Below, one piece after another: positions 35,568 to 46,449 of a DNA stretch of 64,000 nt. Numbering within the stretch: position 1 is the stretch's first letter; every line of letters begins with the position of its first letter. The notes beneath the pieces are model-generated. The model saw nothing but the letters and a program-made list of their open reading frames with translations, was not told the origin of the DNA and searched no databases. A program made the translations under genes and the position numbers. This stretch comes from Siphlonurus alternatus (Eukaryota > Arthropoda > Insecta > Ephemeroptera > Siphlonuridae), in contig OX463785.1 in the NCBI GenBank assembly GCA_949825025.1, positions 13,765,971 through 13,829,970 on the forward strand. Direction: 5' to 3'.

Positions 35568-35813
35568 CAGAGACGTCCGTGTGTTATGGACATAAAATTG
35601 CCCAACATTTTCTCTTCCGATTCATTCGATTTATTTTATCTTTTCAATCAATTTCAATTCAATTTTTTAATTGCCGAACATACATAGTGCGATAGTAGTG
35701 GCTCTACCAAAGAAAATAAATTCAAGTTGTTAATTTATTTTTGGCGCTACCGTCACTGGACCATCTGAAACATTTATTAAAAAATTTGTAGCCATAATAC
35801 ACGGACGCCTCTG
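35568..35813. mobile_element. hAT-like MITE, 246 bp
   Basis: CAGAGACGTCCGTGTGTTAT and its near-inverse (CAGAGGCGTCCGTGTATTAT read from the right) form the ends. The flanks share an imperfect direct repeat of about 20 bp (ATAATTAATCAAAGACTAC left, ATAATTAATTGTAAGACCAC right). Confidence 0.75.
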
Positions 35814-36514
35814 ATAATTAATTGTAAGACCACGAGTCTCGCGGAGCATGCTCGTCAACCTTTGACGTCACAGGCGATTTGTGGTCGTGAACTTTGTCCG
35901 CCTCGCCTTGTTGTTGTCATCTGATAAAGAACAATTGACGACGTACTGAGACGACCTCTTTTATTTGTGTCGCGCAAATTACATTCAATGAATGAAGTTG
36001 CATGTTTGCCATAAATTGAAGTGTAAAACAGATCGATTATAGTAAATTTATATTTAAAAATACAGTTTGAAAAGTCAAATAATAAATAGCAATGTTGAAA
36101 TAAGAATGATTTTGCTTCACTAATCATTTAAAAAATATATATATTGATTCCGACTGAATAATATTTTTTTTTCATTTATTTATTTTTTTCAATTTATTAT
36201 TTATTTATATTTTTATCTTAAGATGAATATAAGATGTGTGATATTTATGTTGGGATTTGCGAAATTGTGACATTTAATTGAAACATAATTTAAATTTACA
36301 ATCGGCAATGTCACATTTGACACATATTCATCATTTACGAGCTAAATTATTTCACAGAAATAAAATTAAAAATATAAATTAAAATAATATAATACATGAA
36401 AATAATAATAATAATCAACAAATATTTTAAATTTGCACAAAAAAATAATGAAATGACAAAATTAAAAAATAAAAAATTTAAATTTTAAAAAATTATTCTT
36501 AATTAACGATTATT

Positions 36515-36780
36515 GTCACCGGAAGTTCCGCCATCTTTCTTTCATGCTCCGCCATCTTCTTTTCATACGCAATACATATGAGTGACAAGAACAAGCACTA
36601 TTAGGAAAGCAGTGATCAGCACAGTAAAATATATGTTTATTTAATAAAATGAATCACTTTAAACACTTTCTCGTGTATTTATTCATCCATCATTCTTGCA
36701 AACATTGAAAAACATTTAAATATGAGTGGTAAATAGTTGTACGCTGTTTTGACTCACTAGTCAAAATGGCTGCTCATGAC
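36515..36780. promoter_or_regulatory. Candidate distal promoter motifs (ETS and YY1/Pho-like)
   Basis: CCGGAAGTTCCGCCATCTTT, a second CCGCCATCTT (36,550) and AAAATGGCTGC (about 36,763) stand out in AT-rich DNA. GGAA/ETS and GCCAT/YY1-Pho words cluster in TATA-less promoters. About 1.1 kb upstream of the P450; no transcript evidence. Confidence 0.3.
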
Positions 36781-37403
36781 CGCAATTCATTTGTTTTTTC
36801 TGCTGAAAAGTGTAAAGTTGTTTTTTGACGATTTGGCAACATTGTTATCCCATCCAGTTAAGCTACGAGCAGCATTGCCGAATTGTGCAGTTTTTATGAA
36901 GGCTTGTATCTCAAAAAGTAAATGATAATCTATAATTATTATTTCATCATAATTCTATTTAAAATAATGATTGCATATGTTTTTTAAGCTAAAATTTGAA
37001 TCCATTATTCAGTACGATTACGGAGATTGAAATTTGCATTTGATAACATGCGTTTTTTATATCTCAATTTAAAAAATAATGGCACTGAATTTAGGTGTAT
37101 TTTATTGCATGAGAATTTTTATTTATTTTTTCTCTATGCAATGCTGAAAAAATTGGAGTGATTTACCATTTCCTAAGACCAGTGACAATAATCCTTTTAA
37201 CACTTTGACTGTTTTGTTAAAGTTTTGTATCACAATCAAGCACCGGAAAAATCTTTTAAGATAAACGCTATAGCTTATAATTATATTTCATCAGTAAACC
37301 GGAAGAGTGCAATGGCCTTTAAATGCTTTGATTCGAACAGTGGAGAAGCACAAAGATTTGCCCCGATATATATATTTATAGCTAAATACGTGTATTAATT
37401 GAT

Positions 37404-37529
37404 AATGATAAAAGTCATAAGAGATTAAGATAACACATAAGTGCTTGCTCGCGGGATATGACGCTAAATGATAAAAGTCATAAGAGATTAAGATAACACA
37501 TAAGTGCTTGCTCGCGGGATATGACGCTA
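37404..37529. repeat. Perfect 63-bp tandem duplication upstream of the P450
   Basis: Unit 37,404-37,466 is repeated exactly at 37,467-37,529. It includes AGATTAAGATAACACATAAG and TTGCTCGCGGGATATGACGC. It ends about 50 bp before the TATA box and 127 bp before the start codon. Confidence 0.95.
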
Positions 37530-37580
37530 ACATTATCCTGAGAAATATCTTCATGCTCACGGGTGTGAAAGATAAATGTT

Positions 37581-37587
37581 TATATAG
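37581..37587 (+). promoter_or_regulatory. TATA box of the P450 gene
   Basis: TATATAG in the context GTTTATATAGAGG, 69 bp before the ATG. A start site near 37,610 would leave a 5' UTR of about 45 nt. Confidence 0.6.
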
Positions 37588-37655
37588 AGGTTTCAAGGCC
37601 AACTTTAAAGTACGTCTGGCCGAAAATGTTTAGCCTCAGTAAGTGCTGAGTTAGC

Positions 37656-37827
37656 ATGGCTGGCAGACGTTTGGCTCGTTGTTTGGTGTTCCCCAGGCGC
37701 TGCACCAGCTCTCAGGCATGTCTCCATCTGGGGGAGGAGTGGGCGAGGGCGCGACCTTACATCGACATACCGGGACCGAAACCGCTACCCTTGGTGGGAA
37801 ATGTATGGAGGGTCTTACCGAAAATTG
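37656..37827 (+). CDS. P450 exon 1
   Basis: Residues 1-57: targeting peptide and PGPKPLPLVGNVWRVLPKIG hinge. Donor GTGAGA after the first base of a Gly codon. Confidence 0.9.
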
Positions 37828-40577
37828 GTGAGAAATTATTCGATCGCAGAGCGTCGCTAATGTTTTTTTTTTTTTTTTTGTCGTCTAGGTAGGTACGGGA
37901 ATGTCCGGCTTGTTTTACTGTGTGCATGTACGTGTTCTGCATGTCAATGATGTTTTTTTATTCGTTTTTTTTACAACCTGTCTACCATTGACAGAAGTCA
38001 TTATAAATAAGACGAAAACCACATTAAAAGTGATGGTTTGTCAATTGAAATTATTTACATAATTTTTATTGATTTGAGTTATACATTAATATTATAGTTT
38101 TAATTTAATGTTTAAATAAAAAAATGTAAGTCCTAGCTTCCTAGTTACCAATACCTTATCATTTATCATATGGGTAGGAGCTGGTTTATGATTTTACTTA
38201 AAAATTAATTTAAAAAAGACAAAACTGGTACAATTTAATATAAAAATAACAAACAGACAAGAAATCTTAACAATTTTTTTTAAAGATTGATAATAGTAAA
38301 AAGTATACAAATTTAATACAGTCCGACCAAAACCCTTTAATTCTGTATTTAACCTCTGTTTAAAATGTTTAAATAAAACATTATGAAAAGAGAATACTTT
38401 CACTTTATTTTGTACTGAAATATTTTTGTTTCTTATCTGACAATAAAGAATTTATTTATTATTTACCTTTAATTAGACTTTATATTCATTTTTTGTTTAT
38501 CTGTATTTTTTATTATTTTATATGACACTTTATTATATAATGCTCTTGTTAATTCTTGTTATTTTCAATTACTATTTAGGTATGAAATAGTAACATTAAT
38601 TTTATAGTTCAGCAAACTAAAATTTTATTTAATTACATTGCAAATACAAAAATATTTATTTGATAATCAAAAATTATTAAATCTTACAGGAACGCACGAC
38701 TTCTCTGAGCTGATTGGTGTAGAAAAACAGCTAAATGACGAATACGGAGACATCGTACGTTTCTCCGGACTGCCCATGAGGAACGATCTTTTGTTCATCT
38801 TCGACCCTGAGGACGTCGCCAAGGTGTACAGAAACGAGGGGCTGTGGCCGGAGAGACCCACGATTCAAAGCTTCGATTACTACAGGAAAGTTACCAGAAG
38901 GGACTTCTTCGAGGGAATTGGAGGGGTGCTGCTTGAGTAAGTATATTTAAGGTATTCATGATTATATCATGTATTATGATAATTGAATCAATTCATGTCC
39001 TAAATAAAAACATTCATCATAGAGTAATATCATACGTATATTTTATCCATTAGAGAGCTAAGCTTTTGCTGTGGAAATAGTAGAGCATATATTATAAATA
39101 TTATAAATTTACCCCTTTACACACTTTTTATTTAGATAAATGATACGATATTCATATTTCCCTGTCAATAACAACTCCGTTTCATTTCGTTTCATTACAA
39201 TTTTACATTACCCACATTACAAAGCATTTAAATATATATATATGTTTCTTTACACTTTTAATTAAAAAAACTTTAAAACATATTTTTTGAAATCAATATG
39301 ATTTTTTATTAACAATTGCATATTAAAATATTATGTAATTATTTATAATTTAATCATATAAAATTAAAAGTGTATATTTTTAAATAAATGTTTGTTTAAT
39401 TTTTTAGTTACTGTTATATCAATTGAAAAAATATTTCAAATCAATAAAAGAAAGTTCTAGCTCATTTAGTAAACAAAAAATAATAGTTATCAAATTATAA
39501 TACAATAACAATTCCTCTTTGATCAGCCAGGGTCGCGAGTGGCAGGAGGCTCGCTCTCAGGTGAACCCGGTGCTCATGCAGACACGCACGGTGCAGCTCT
39601 ACACGGAGCGCATCAACCAGGTGGCCCAGGACTTCGTGGACAGGTGAGACCTGACAGGAGAAGGTTCACAAAAAGGTAATGTCACCACCTTGCAGGATAC
39701 CTGAGTGGAGAGACGTGAAGAACGAATTGCCGGAAACGTTCAAGAACGAGATTCATAAGTGGGCGCTCGAATGTGAGTGTAGCTCTGTTTCTCCAGAGCG
39801 AACTTGAGTAGGAGGCCACAACCCAGCCGGCGCGATCGTCATCTGTCGAGACATTAGCCGTCCGGAATTTAAAAAAATAACATGCAATGTAATCGGGAGG
39901 AAATATTTTTTTTTAAATATCTACTTGATATTAATGAAGGTGTCTTGTAGTGCGATAATACTTCAATGAGTCTCCCGTTTGCTAATTATTTTATTTAGTT
40001 CATAAATATCATACTTCTTGAGAAATAAGACGGTAAAGTTAGGGCGGGAACTTGGTTCTATCTTCCAAGCTTTAGTAATGTATCATGACGTCACGAAATA
40101 TTGAAAATACAAAAGTACTTGAATCAACTTTCATACATTATTTTCGATGTAGTAAATAACTTTACTTGATATATACAAAGTATAGAAAATGCAATTAAGT
40201 AAAGTGAAAGTCACTCGCTATGAAGAAAGGCTTTCAATGTTCATATGACGTCATCGCCAGTAAACTGACTTTTATTACTTCGCGCATGCCGGCGCATGCG
40301 CAGATGTAACAGAAGTAGCAGAAGTCGGGTTCATAAAAGTTTAATTTAAGTGTATTAATATTGTTTTTGCGTGAAAAAAAAGGTTGTCCAGTAAGATTAA
40401 ACTATATTAGAGTTAAACTTGTGTCATTTTGAAAACTCTAGCATACAGCGTAATTGTCGTAAACCGCGACCAAAGTGAAGCCCTCTCCCATTTGATTACA
40501 CGCAAACCTGCTGCTCAGTAGGACGGCTATTGAAAAGTGGGCGCGGTCGTGCTGTGGCCTCCTAATCAAGTTCGCTC

Positions 40578-40666
<89 letters not shown>

Positions 40667-43600
40667 ATAATGGAGGCTTCAAGTCAGCTGATATTTCGGT
40701 ATTCCCACCATCCTATCCAAACCTATGTAAAAAAAAACAAACAAACTTGAATTCATTTTTTCACTAAGAATAAGATTTTTTAGGGAAAATTCCTTTACGG
40801 AACTTTGGTCCAAACTGAAAAATACATAAACAGATAATTATCTATACAAGATTTAGATTTTATACTTGATTTATAACCAATAAAAATTAAAAAAACACTT
40901 TGCTTCATTTTCAAGTGCAAGATAGACCTTAGCGACAACAGTTGTGCAGCGCGGGCGCACTCACTTGAAGCCTCTTGAATTTTCTGAAAATATTTTAATA
41001 AAATTAACACTTGCAAATCTCTGTATACAGCAATCGCTGTGGTGGCGCTTGACACGCGGCTGGGCTGTTTGGCGCCAGGGCTGGCGCCTGACTCGGAACC
41101 TCAGCGTATGATTGATGCAGTGCACACCATCCTGGAGTGCTCACAGGTCCTTGACCTCGGCAGTGGACTCTGGAAGATCGTGTCCACACCCACCTGGCGC
41201 AAGTTCGTGCGGACAATGGATTATTTTCTAGAGTAAGTAAAGGGAGTAAATGTGATACTAGCTGTACAGTCATCGTACTGAAAAATTCTTTAGCTAATTA
41301 ATTTAATGGTCTGTCGTGTTTTGTATAAAAACATTAATGGGGGGCATTCACAAAGCATTTTAACACTCACTTTAGCCTCGATTTTTATCCCTGGTGCTAA
41401 ACATGGTGCTAAACTAGCAGCTTAACATGGTTAGCCCCTGGTTTAGCACCATGTTTAGCACGTACCAGGGATAAAAATCGAGGCTAAAGTGGGAGTTAAA
41501 ATGATTTGTGAATGTCCCCCAATGATACTATATGTCCGTGCATTGGAGAGAAAAATTTTATGATCGAGTAACAGTTTCAATTATTAATATTCAAATATAA
41601 AAATTATCAAATTATCAGAATTAACTATATTGATCACATTAATAAGTATCAGCATGCTTCGTGACTTTACGAGACTAAATAGTGATTTTCATGTTAATTT
41701 ATCCTCGTAATTAATTCCTCACAGAGTCAGCATGAAGTACGTGACATTGGCGATGGAACGCGCCAAGCAGAAAGGGGGCGTTGCCGACAACGATGCGAGC
41801 GTGCTGGAGAGGTTCCTGGCAAGAGACCCCAACCCCAAGCGAGCGGTTGTCATGGCCCTTGACATGTTGGGGGCAGGGGTCGATACGGTAATAAATAATA
41901 AACAACGGGTGCTATTCAAGAAAAATTTATATCCAGAGAGATACCCAGGTGTCTCACTAACTTGTGATTGTGTAATTTATTTAGAGCAGTCGTTTAGGTT
42001 GACACTAAGGGGTGTCGCAGACAGACTTCGCATCGCATGGTATGGTATCGTATGTCTTCGTATGATAAAAATTTAGAGACGGTTCTAAATGAGAAACTTA
42101 CGATGTCATACCATACGATACCATGCGAATACCTGATCGCATAGTTTCTTAATTTTTTTTTATCATACGCTGCGAAATCATGCGATTCTGTCTGCGACTA
42201 GCCTAAAGGTGCGTGGTTAATTTTTTTTTTTTTTTTTTAAGCTGATAGAATGACTTTTTAACATTTTTATTATCTATACAATATTTGACGGTTACCACGA
42301 AAGTCCGTTCTTCCAGACGTCACATACGTTGGCGAACGCGCTGCTGCACCTCTCCGCCAACCCCGAGCAGCAGGAGAAATTGTACGCCGAACTTCGCCGA
42401 GTCCTTCCCCACCCTGACACGCCAATCTCTACAGAGATCCTGGGGCAACTGACCTTCCTCAGGGCCTGCCTCAAGGAGAGCATGAGGTGAGAGAAGACCA
42501 AGTGAATGAATCCGTGAGCCCTGAATCTCGATTACCATTGGACAAGAATTTCTTGAGTTATATCAGATCTATCCCGAAAGTTTGAACGTATAATGAGACT
42601 ATAATTATATGAAATCTTAATACTTTAATTGTTATTACTGAGTACTCATCAAACAACAATTATTATGAGCAAATGAATTAAAATCCATTAAAAACCGTTC
42701 TTGTATATCTGCACTACATAAATATACGCGTATTATGCAGGCATTCAAACAGTTACCAAATCTATGCTTATAGTTCCATTCTTGATTAATACAGTATTTA
42801 ATTATTATTTAATTTTATATTATTATAATAAAATTGTAAAAAAAGTTCAAAAATAAGAATATAAAATATTATAATACCTATATCATTGATATGTTGTTTT
42901 TTTAACTGTATAAATAATTTATTATGTAAGTAAAAATTCTAGCTTGTTCTTACGCAATTATTAAGATTTTGATATGGTGTGAATAACTCCTGCAGACCTG
43001 CAGAGTAAGAATATTTTTAGAACTCCAATTTTATTAAACAAAAATTACTTTCAGTATACATTAATATGAAAGAAGTATCAATAAAATTTAGGTACTTCAA
43101 CCTTTTAAAGACGCAGATATTAACATGCACATAATTTATATTGACCATGCAGACACTGGTTGCATTTCACCCCCTTGTCCTGTCCCTTAATTGTCGCATA
43201 AAATTTGTAATATAATAATGATATATATTATATGTAGTGTTTTATTATAAATTTAATACAAATAGTTTACATATAAAATTAGTACATGTTATATGCACAT
43301 AGAAAAAAAAAATAATAGTAAAACAAAATTAATAAAACATGAAACTTCATGCAGGATGGAGCCCACGACGGTTGGGAACGGTAGAACGACCCGCGAAGAG
43401 ATCGTTCTCTCCAACTACCAAATCCCCAAGGGAGTGGACATCGTCATGTCAAACGCACACATGTCCCGTCTGGAGAAACACTTCCCTCAGGCCGACAAGT
43501 TCATACCTGAGCGCTGGCTCAGGGACGGAGGAACTTTTCCAGGGGTCAAACCAAACCCCTACGTGTCGCTACCGTTCGGTCACGGAGCAAGGAAGTGTGT

Positions 43601-44473
43601 GGGCATGCGCTTTGCTCAGCTTGAACTGGAGGTGCTGTTAGCTAAGGTAACATGGTAGCGATGAGTATGACTAAATAATATATGAATCTTACATATTATT
43701 ATAGTAAATTTTACTACATTCCATGTTTTATGGATACTCTTCCGGTTAAAATTTGCATTGACAAAAAAATTTGAAGCTTAAAACTGAACTCATTTCATTA
43801 AGAAATAAAGCCAAAATAAAAATTAATCCCAATCAATAATAACAATTAACCATAATAAATTTTATGAATATAGTTTTAATACATTAATGTATTCAAAATA
43901 TTCATATAAAATTTATTATGCTTGTTATTCAAAACTTTATTTTACCAATTAATATGCTATAATTTTGTCATAACAAATAATGATTTATAACATACACTAG
44001 CTCCTAAACATTTATCATTGCCTAATCCCACAACTTTATTTTACCTATATAAGTGCTATAAATTTGCCATACAAAATAAACATTAACTCACAATATTAAT
44101 CATTCAAGAGACTATCTTGAGAGATTAGAGTCCATCAAGCTGAATAATTTTTACGTAAAGTACCCCCCCCCCCAAAAAAAAACTGTGGCTCTTGTCCCCC
44201 CCCCCCCCATATATTTGAAATTGGAGAAAAAGAAAGCTATATAAGATAAACCATAACCCATGCAGATAAAATTTAAGTGCCAAAATTAGAGCATTATTAA
44301 TTACCTGCATGGGCTATCCTTACAATTGGACCACAAATCGCCGTGTTCTCTTGTTTCAGCTGGTCCGCGCGTTCCGCTGGGAGTTTCACCACGGTAAGAT
44401 GAGGTATCGCACCACGCTGCTCAGCATTCCCGTGGACCCGCTCAAGTTCACCGTGCACGTCAGGGAGGACTAG
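37656..44473 (+). CDS. Mitochondrial-clan cytochrome P450, complete, nine exons, 517 aa
   Basis: Haem-thiolate monooxygenase. Exons join in phase to 517 residues. The N-terminus (MAGRRLARCLVFPRRC) is Arg-rich without acidic residues and no membrane anchor follows, as in mitochondrial P450s imported into the matrix and served by adrenodoxin. Landmarks: hinge PGPKPLPLVG (39-48), W-x-E-A-R of helix C (exon 3), ALDTRLGCL (exon 5), I-helix AGVDTTS (322-328), ExxR as ESMR (380-383), FIPERW (432-437), haem loop FGHGARKCVG with ligand Cys464. WALES-I-A-V-V-ALDTRLGCL is typical of the insect CYP12/CYP49/CYP301/CYP333-like group; I cannot assign the family. The ATG at 37,656 is the first in the exon, after a TATA box. 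The gene is divergent from the peroxidase and convergent with the receptor gene. Intact, all key residues present. Confidence 0.93.
38690..38936 (+). CDS. P450 exon 2
   Basis: Residues 58-139: THDFSELIGVEKQLNDEYGD, IFDPEDVAKVYRNEGLWPER, VTRRDFFEGIGGVLL. Acceptor CTTACAG, donor GTAAGT. Confidence 0.92.
39527..39643 (+). CDS. P450 exon 3
   Basis: Residues 140-178: DQGREWQEARSQVNPVLMQT then YTERINQVAQDFVD. Contains the helix-C W-x-x-A-R motif. Acceptor CTTTGATCAG, donor GTGAGA. Confidence 0.92.
39696..39772 (+). CDS. P450 exon 4
   Basis: Residues 179-204: IPEWRDVKNELPETFKNEIH, KWALE. The intron before it is only 52 bp. Confidence 0.92.
39793..40580. mobile_element. Non-autonomous DNA element, 788 bp, in P450 intron 4
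   Basis: Termini CCAGAGCGAACTTGAGTAGG and, inverted, CCAGAGCGAACTTGATTAGG, continuing through GAGGCCACA on both sides. TTTCT flanks both ends as a possible 5-bp target duplication. No ORF inside. Confidence 0.8.
40581..40663. repeat. (TC)n microsatellite
   Basis: About 80 bp of TC repeats directly abutting the right end of the 39,793 element, starting within its right target duplication. Confidence 0.95.
41031..41232 (+). CDS. P450 exon 5
   Basis: Residues 205-271: SIAVVALDTRLGCLAPGLAP, VLDLGSGLWKIVSTPTWRKF, VRTMDYFL. Acceptor TGTATACAG, donor GTAAGT. Confidence 0.92.
41339..41520. mobile_element. Foldback MITE (family 3, copy 2)
   Basis: Ends GGGGGGCATTCACAAAG and inverse; long inner stem (CTCGATTTTTATCCCTGGT against its inverse, and TTTAGCACCATGTTTAGCA). 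AATG flanks both sides (41,335-41,338 and 41,521-41,524). Lies in P450 intron 5. Same ends as the element at 8,567. Confidence 0.8.
41725..41887 (+). CDS. P450 exon 6 (I-helix, first half)
   Basis: Residues 272-326: MKYVTLAMERAKQKGGVADN, DASVLERFLARDPNPKRAVV, MALDMLGAGVDT. The donor GTAATA splits the I-helix motif between its two Thr codons. Confidence 0.9.
41993..42207. mobile_element. Palindromic MITE in P450 intron 6
   Basis: TTTAGG...TGTCGCAGACAG at the left matches inverted CTGTCTGCGACTAGCCTAAA at the right. Inner arms are built of GGTATNGTAT words and their inverses (CGCATGGTATGGTATCGTAT against ATACGATACCATGCG). Confidence 0.7.
42317..42486 (+). CDS. P450 exon 7 (I-helix second half to K-helix)
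   Basis: Residues 327-382: TSHTLANALLHLSANPEQQE, LYAELRRVLPHP, LTFLRACLKESM. ExxR is completed across the exon 7-8 junction (ESM|R). Acceptor TTCTTCCAG, donor GTGAGA. Confidence 0.93.
43355..43646 (+). CDS. P450 exon 8 (haem-binding exon)
   Basis: Residues 383-480: MEPTTVGNGRTTREEIVLSN, YQIPKGVDIVM, FIPERW, LPFGHGARKCVGMRFAQLEL. Cys464 is the thiolate ligand. Acceptor CATGCAG, donor GTAACA. Confidence 0.94.
44360..44473 (+). CDS. P450 exon 9 (C-terminus)
   Basis: Residues 481-517: LVRAFRWEFHHGKMRYRTTL, LSIPVDPLKFTVHVRED then TAG. Acceptor CTCTTGTTTCAG. Confidence 0.93.
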   Translation: MVRAFRWEFHHGKMRYRTTLLSIPVDPLKFTVHVRED

Positions 44474-44489
44474 CAGTCACCTTCCCTTA

Positions 44490-44495
44490 AATAAA
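44490..44495 (+). terminator. P450 polyadenylation signal
   Basis: AATAAA 16 bp after the stop codon; a second AATAAA follows near 44,528. The short 3' UTR sequence CACCTTCCCTTAAATAAATT is echoed at 45,317. Confidence 0.6.
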
Positions 44496-45068
44496 TTAGC
44501 ACCCTAATTTTTCACCCCCACCCCTTAAATAAATTAACACCCTATTTTTTTTTAAGGGAAAGGGAACGCCAGAGTTGCGCCGCGATCGCAGCGCCTCTAT
44601 ATCAATATTCAAATTGTCCCACTCTAAAGATACTACGCAAGTCACGGCAGTTTTATATTCAATTTATTTATAAATAATGAGTTAAATAATAACTGTTATG
44701 GTTGTTTTATTTATAAAACTTTTTTTTCATTACTATAAAACAATTTTGGAAAGTTTTTACTTTAGGTGAGTGGATTATAAGCGTTGTTTTGGTTCATTAG
44801 TCAGCCTGTTTCATTCGCCAGTTGTTCAATGTCCGACCAAAAAGGGGTGTGTGAGACGTGCGAGTGTCAAAAATCGTGCAGTTATTATCAATTTACGTCG
44901 CTCCCACTCTCATAATTGTCTTTTTTTTTTGCTGTGAAGGTTTGTCCTAGTGCATTAAGTTTGTTTCTAGTTTTTTTTAAAAATCGGACGATTGGATTAT
45001 AGAATTTTTCTAATGTCACTGAAATGCAGCGTATGCTTGTTCAATAAATGGGTTTAGTTTCAATACAC

Positions 45069-45206
45069 GTAACTCGGAAACTAGATCGTATTTGTATTGA
45101 CGATATTTTAAGAGCTAATGAACAACATAGAGGAGAATATTTTAAAATATTTTCGGAGGAACAAATGAGAGTGGAAAATTTAACATTGGTGGCGTTACCT
45201 TACCCT
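45069..45206. mobile_element. Half copy of the family-1 TTAA MITE
   Basis: AACTAGATCGTATTTGTAT, GAGGAGAATATTTTAAAATA and TTTAACATTGGTGGCGTTAC, CTTACCC match the right arm of the elements at 1,347 and 62,937. The left arm and the TTAA are missing. Confidence 0.7.
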
Positions 45207-45209
45207 TTT

Positions 45210-46106
45210 TGATTCGATTAATTTTTTGTCATTCTTCAATGAATATCAAAAATATTAACTTGTCTTTTAACAATAGGGCTTATTATAAACTATAATTGTT
45301 GTCCTACAGTTCATTGTCACCTTCCATTAAATAAATTATCAGCCTAAATTTTTGTGACACCCGCAAGTTCCCAAATAAGGGAGTTTTGTGATAACCATGG
45401 AAGAAGTGTAACTTTACAATGATAAATAAGATCTAAATATTTTGTTACTTTTATTGGCTACTTTAAATTTCATTTATGCATATAAAAAATTGCACTTCAA
45501 TAAGTTGTTTAGTGTAGAAATCTATAAATTAATATTCGTCCATCCAGAATAGTGATTAAAAATTTGTTAAATTTAGTGCATGCAATATATTGCACATATA
45601 ATTTTTAAAATTTAAACACATTTATTTTAAAATTTATATATTATAAAATTTTAAAAATAAACATTTATAAATTAAAAAAATATTTAAATGTTGTAATTTA
45701 TTAACAAGTAGCCATTTATTATTACTTTTCATAATAACTATTAACAAAACATTATATTATCATTATATTAATTGATTAGATTATGTTTTTTACAAAAGTT
45801 AATTTTAAATATTTTTCACAGCCTTTATGTAAAAGACAAATAAATTGAATTCTTAATGTCATTTGTCAATGTGTTTCTGTAATGCCATACATATAATTAT
45901 ACAGTATAATGAAAAGGACAAGAATAATTTAAGTAATTAATATTTATTATGCTAAATAGGAACTGTCATCACATAAATAAATTTGTAACATGCACCGAAA
46001 TAAAAACAAAAATGCAAAATTAAAGTTAGTAAATACATCATATATATACTGTTATATAATGTACGGTTATTATAATAATAGTATGTTATAATTAATATAT
46101 AAGCTT
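45210..46106. other. AT-rich gene-free stretch
   Basis: No gene seen. Contains a diverged duplicate of the P450 3' UTR at about 45,310-45,358 (CACCTTCCATTAAATAAATT). Confidence 0.5.
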
Positions 46107-46189
46107 CCGGGACCGAAACCGCTTCACCACTGGTTTAAAATAATTACTGATAATTAGAGAGTTGAATAAATCTGAAAAATAATAATAAA

Positions 46190-46440
46190 GGCATCCAGCA
46201 CTCAAGAGTGCTAGAGGAAATGTGTCCCACCGCGCCTAGGAGAGGACCTGCCCGAAAGGCTGTGTGATGGGCTATTTGCGGGTTGACCTGGGAAGCCCTC
46301 ATTGCCTGCAGCTGAGTAGGAGACGCTGGATCGAAACAGGATCAGCGGGCGCCTTCATCTTGGCCCGATTGGGCCCAGTGCTGGCGCTTAACCACCCCAA
46401 CTCGGTTGGGAGTTAAAACAACCATAATAATAATAAATTA
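46190..46440 (+). mobile_element. Non-LTR retrotransposon 3' end with (ATA)n tail
   Basis: A GC-rich island in AT-rich DNA ending GGTTGGGAGTTAAAACAACC then ATAATAATAATAAAT. The (ATA)n tail after TTAAAACAACC is a form I associate with insect LINE 3' ends. No reverse-transcriptase coding is present, so it is a 5'-truncated copy. Confidence 0.55.
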
Positions 46441-46449
46441 ATATCGACG

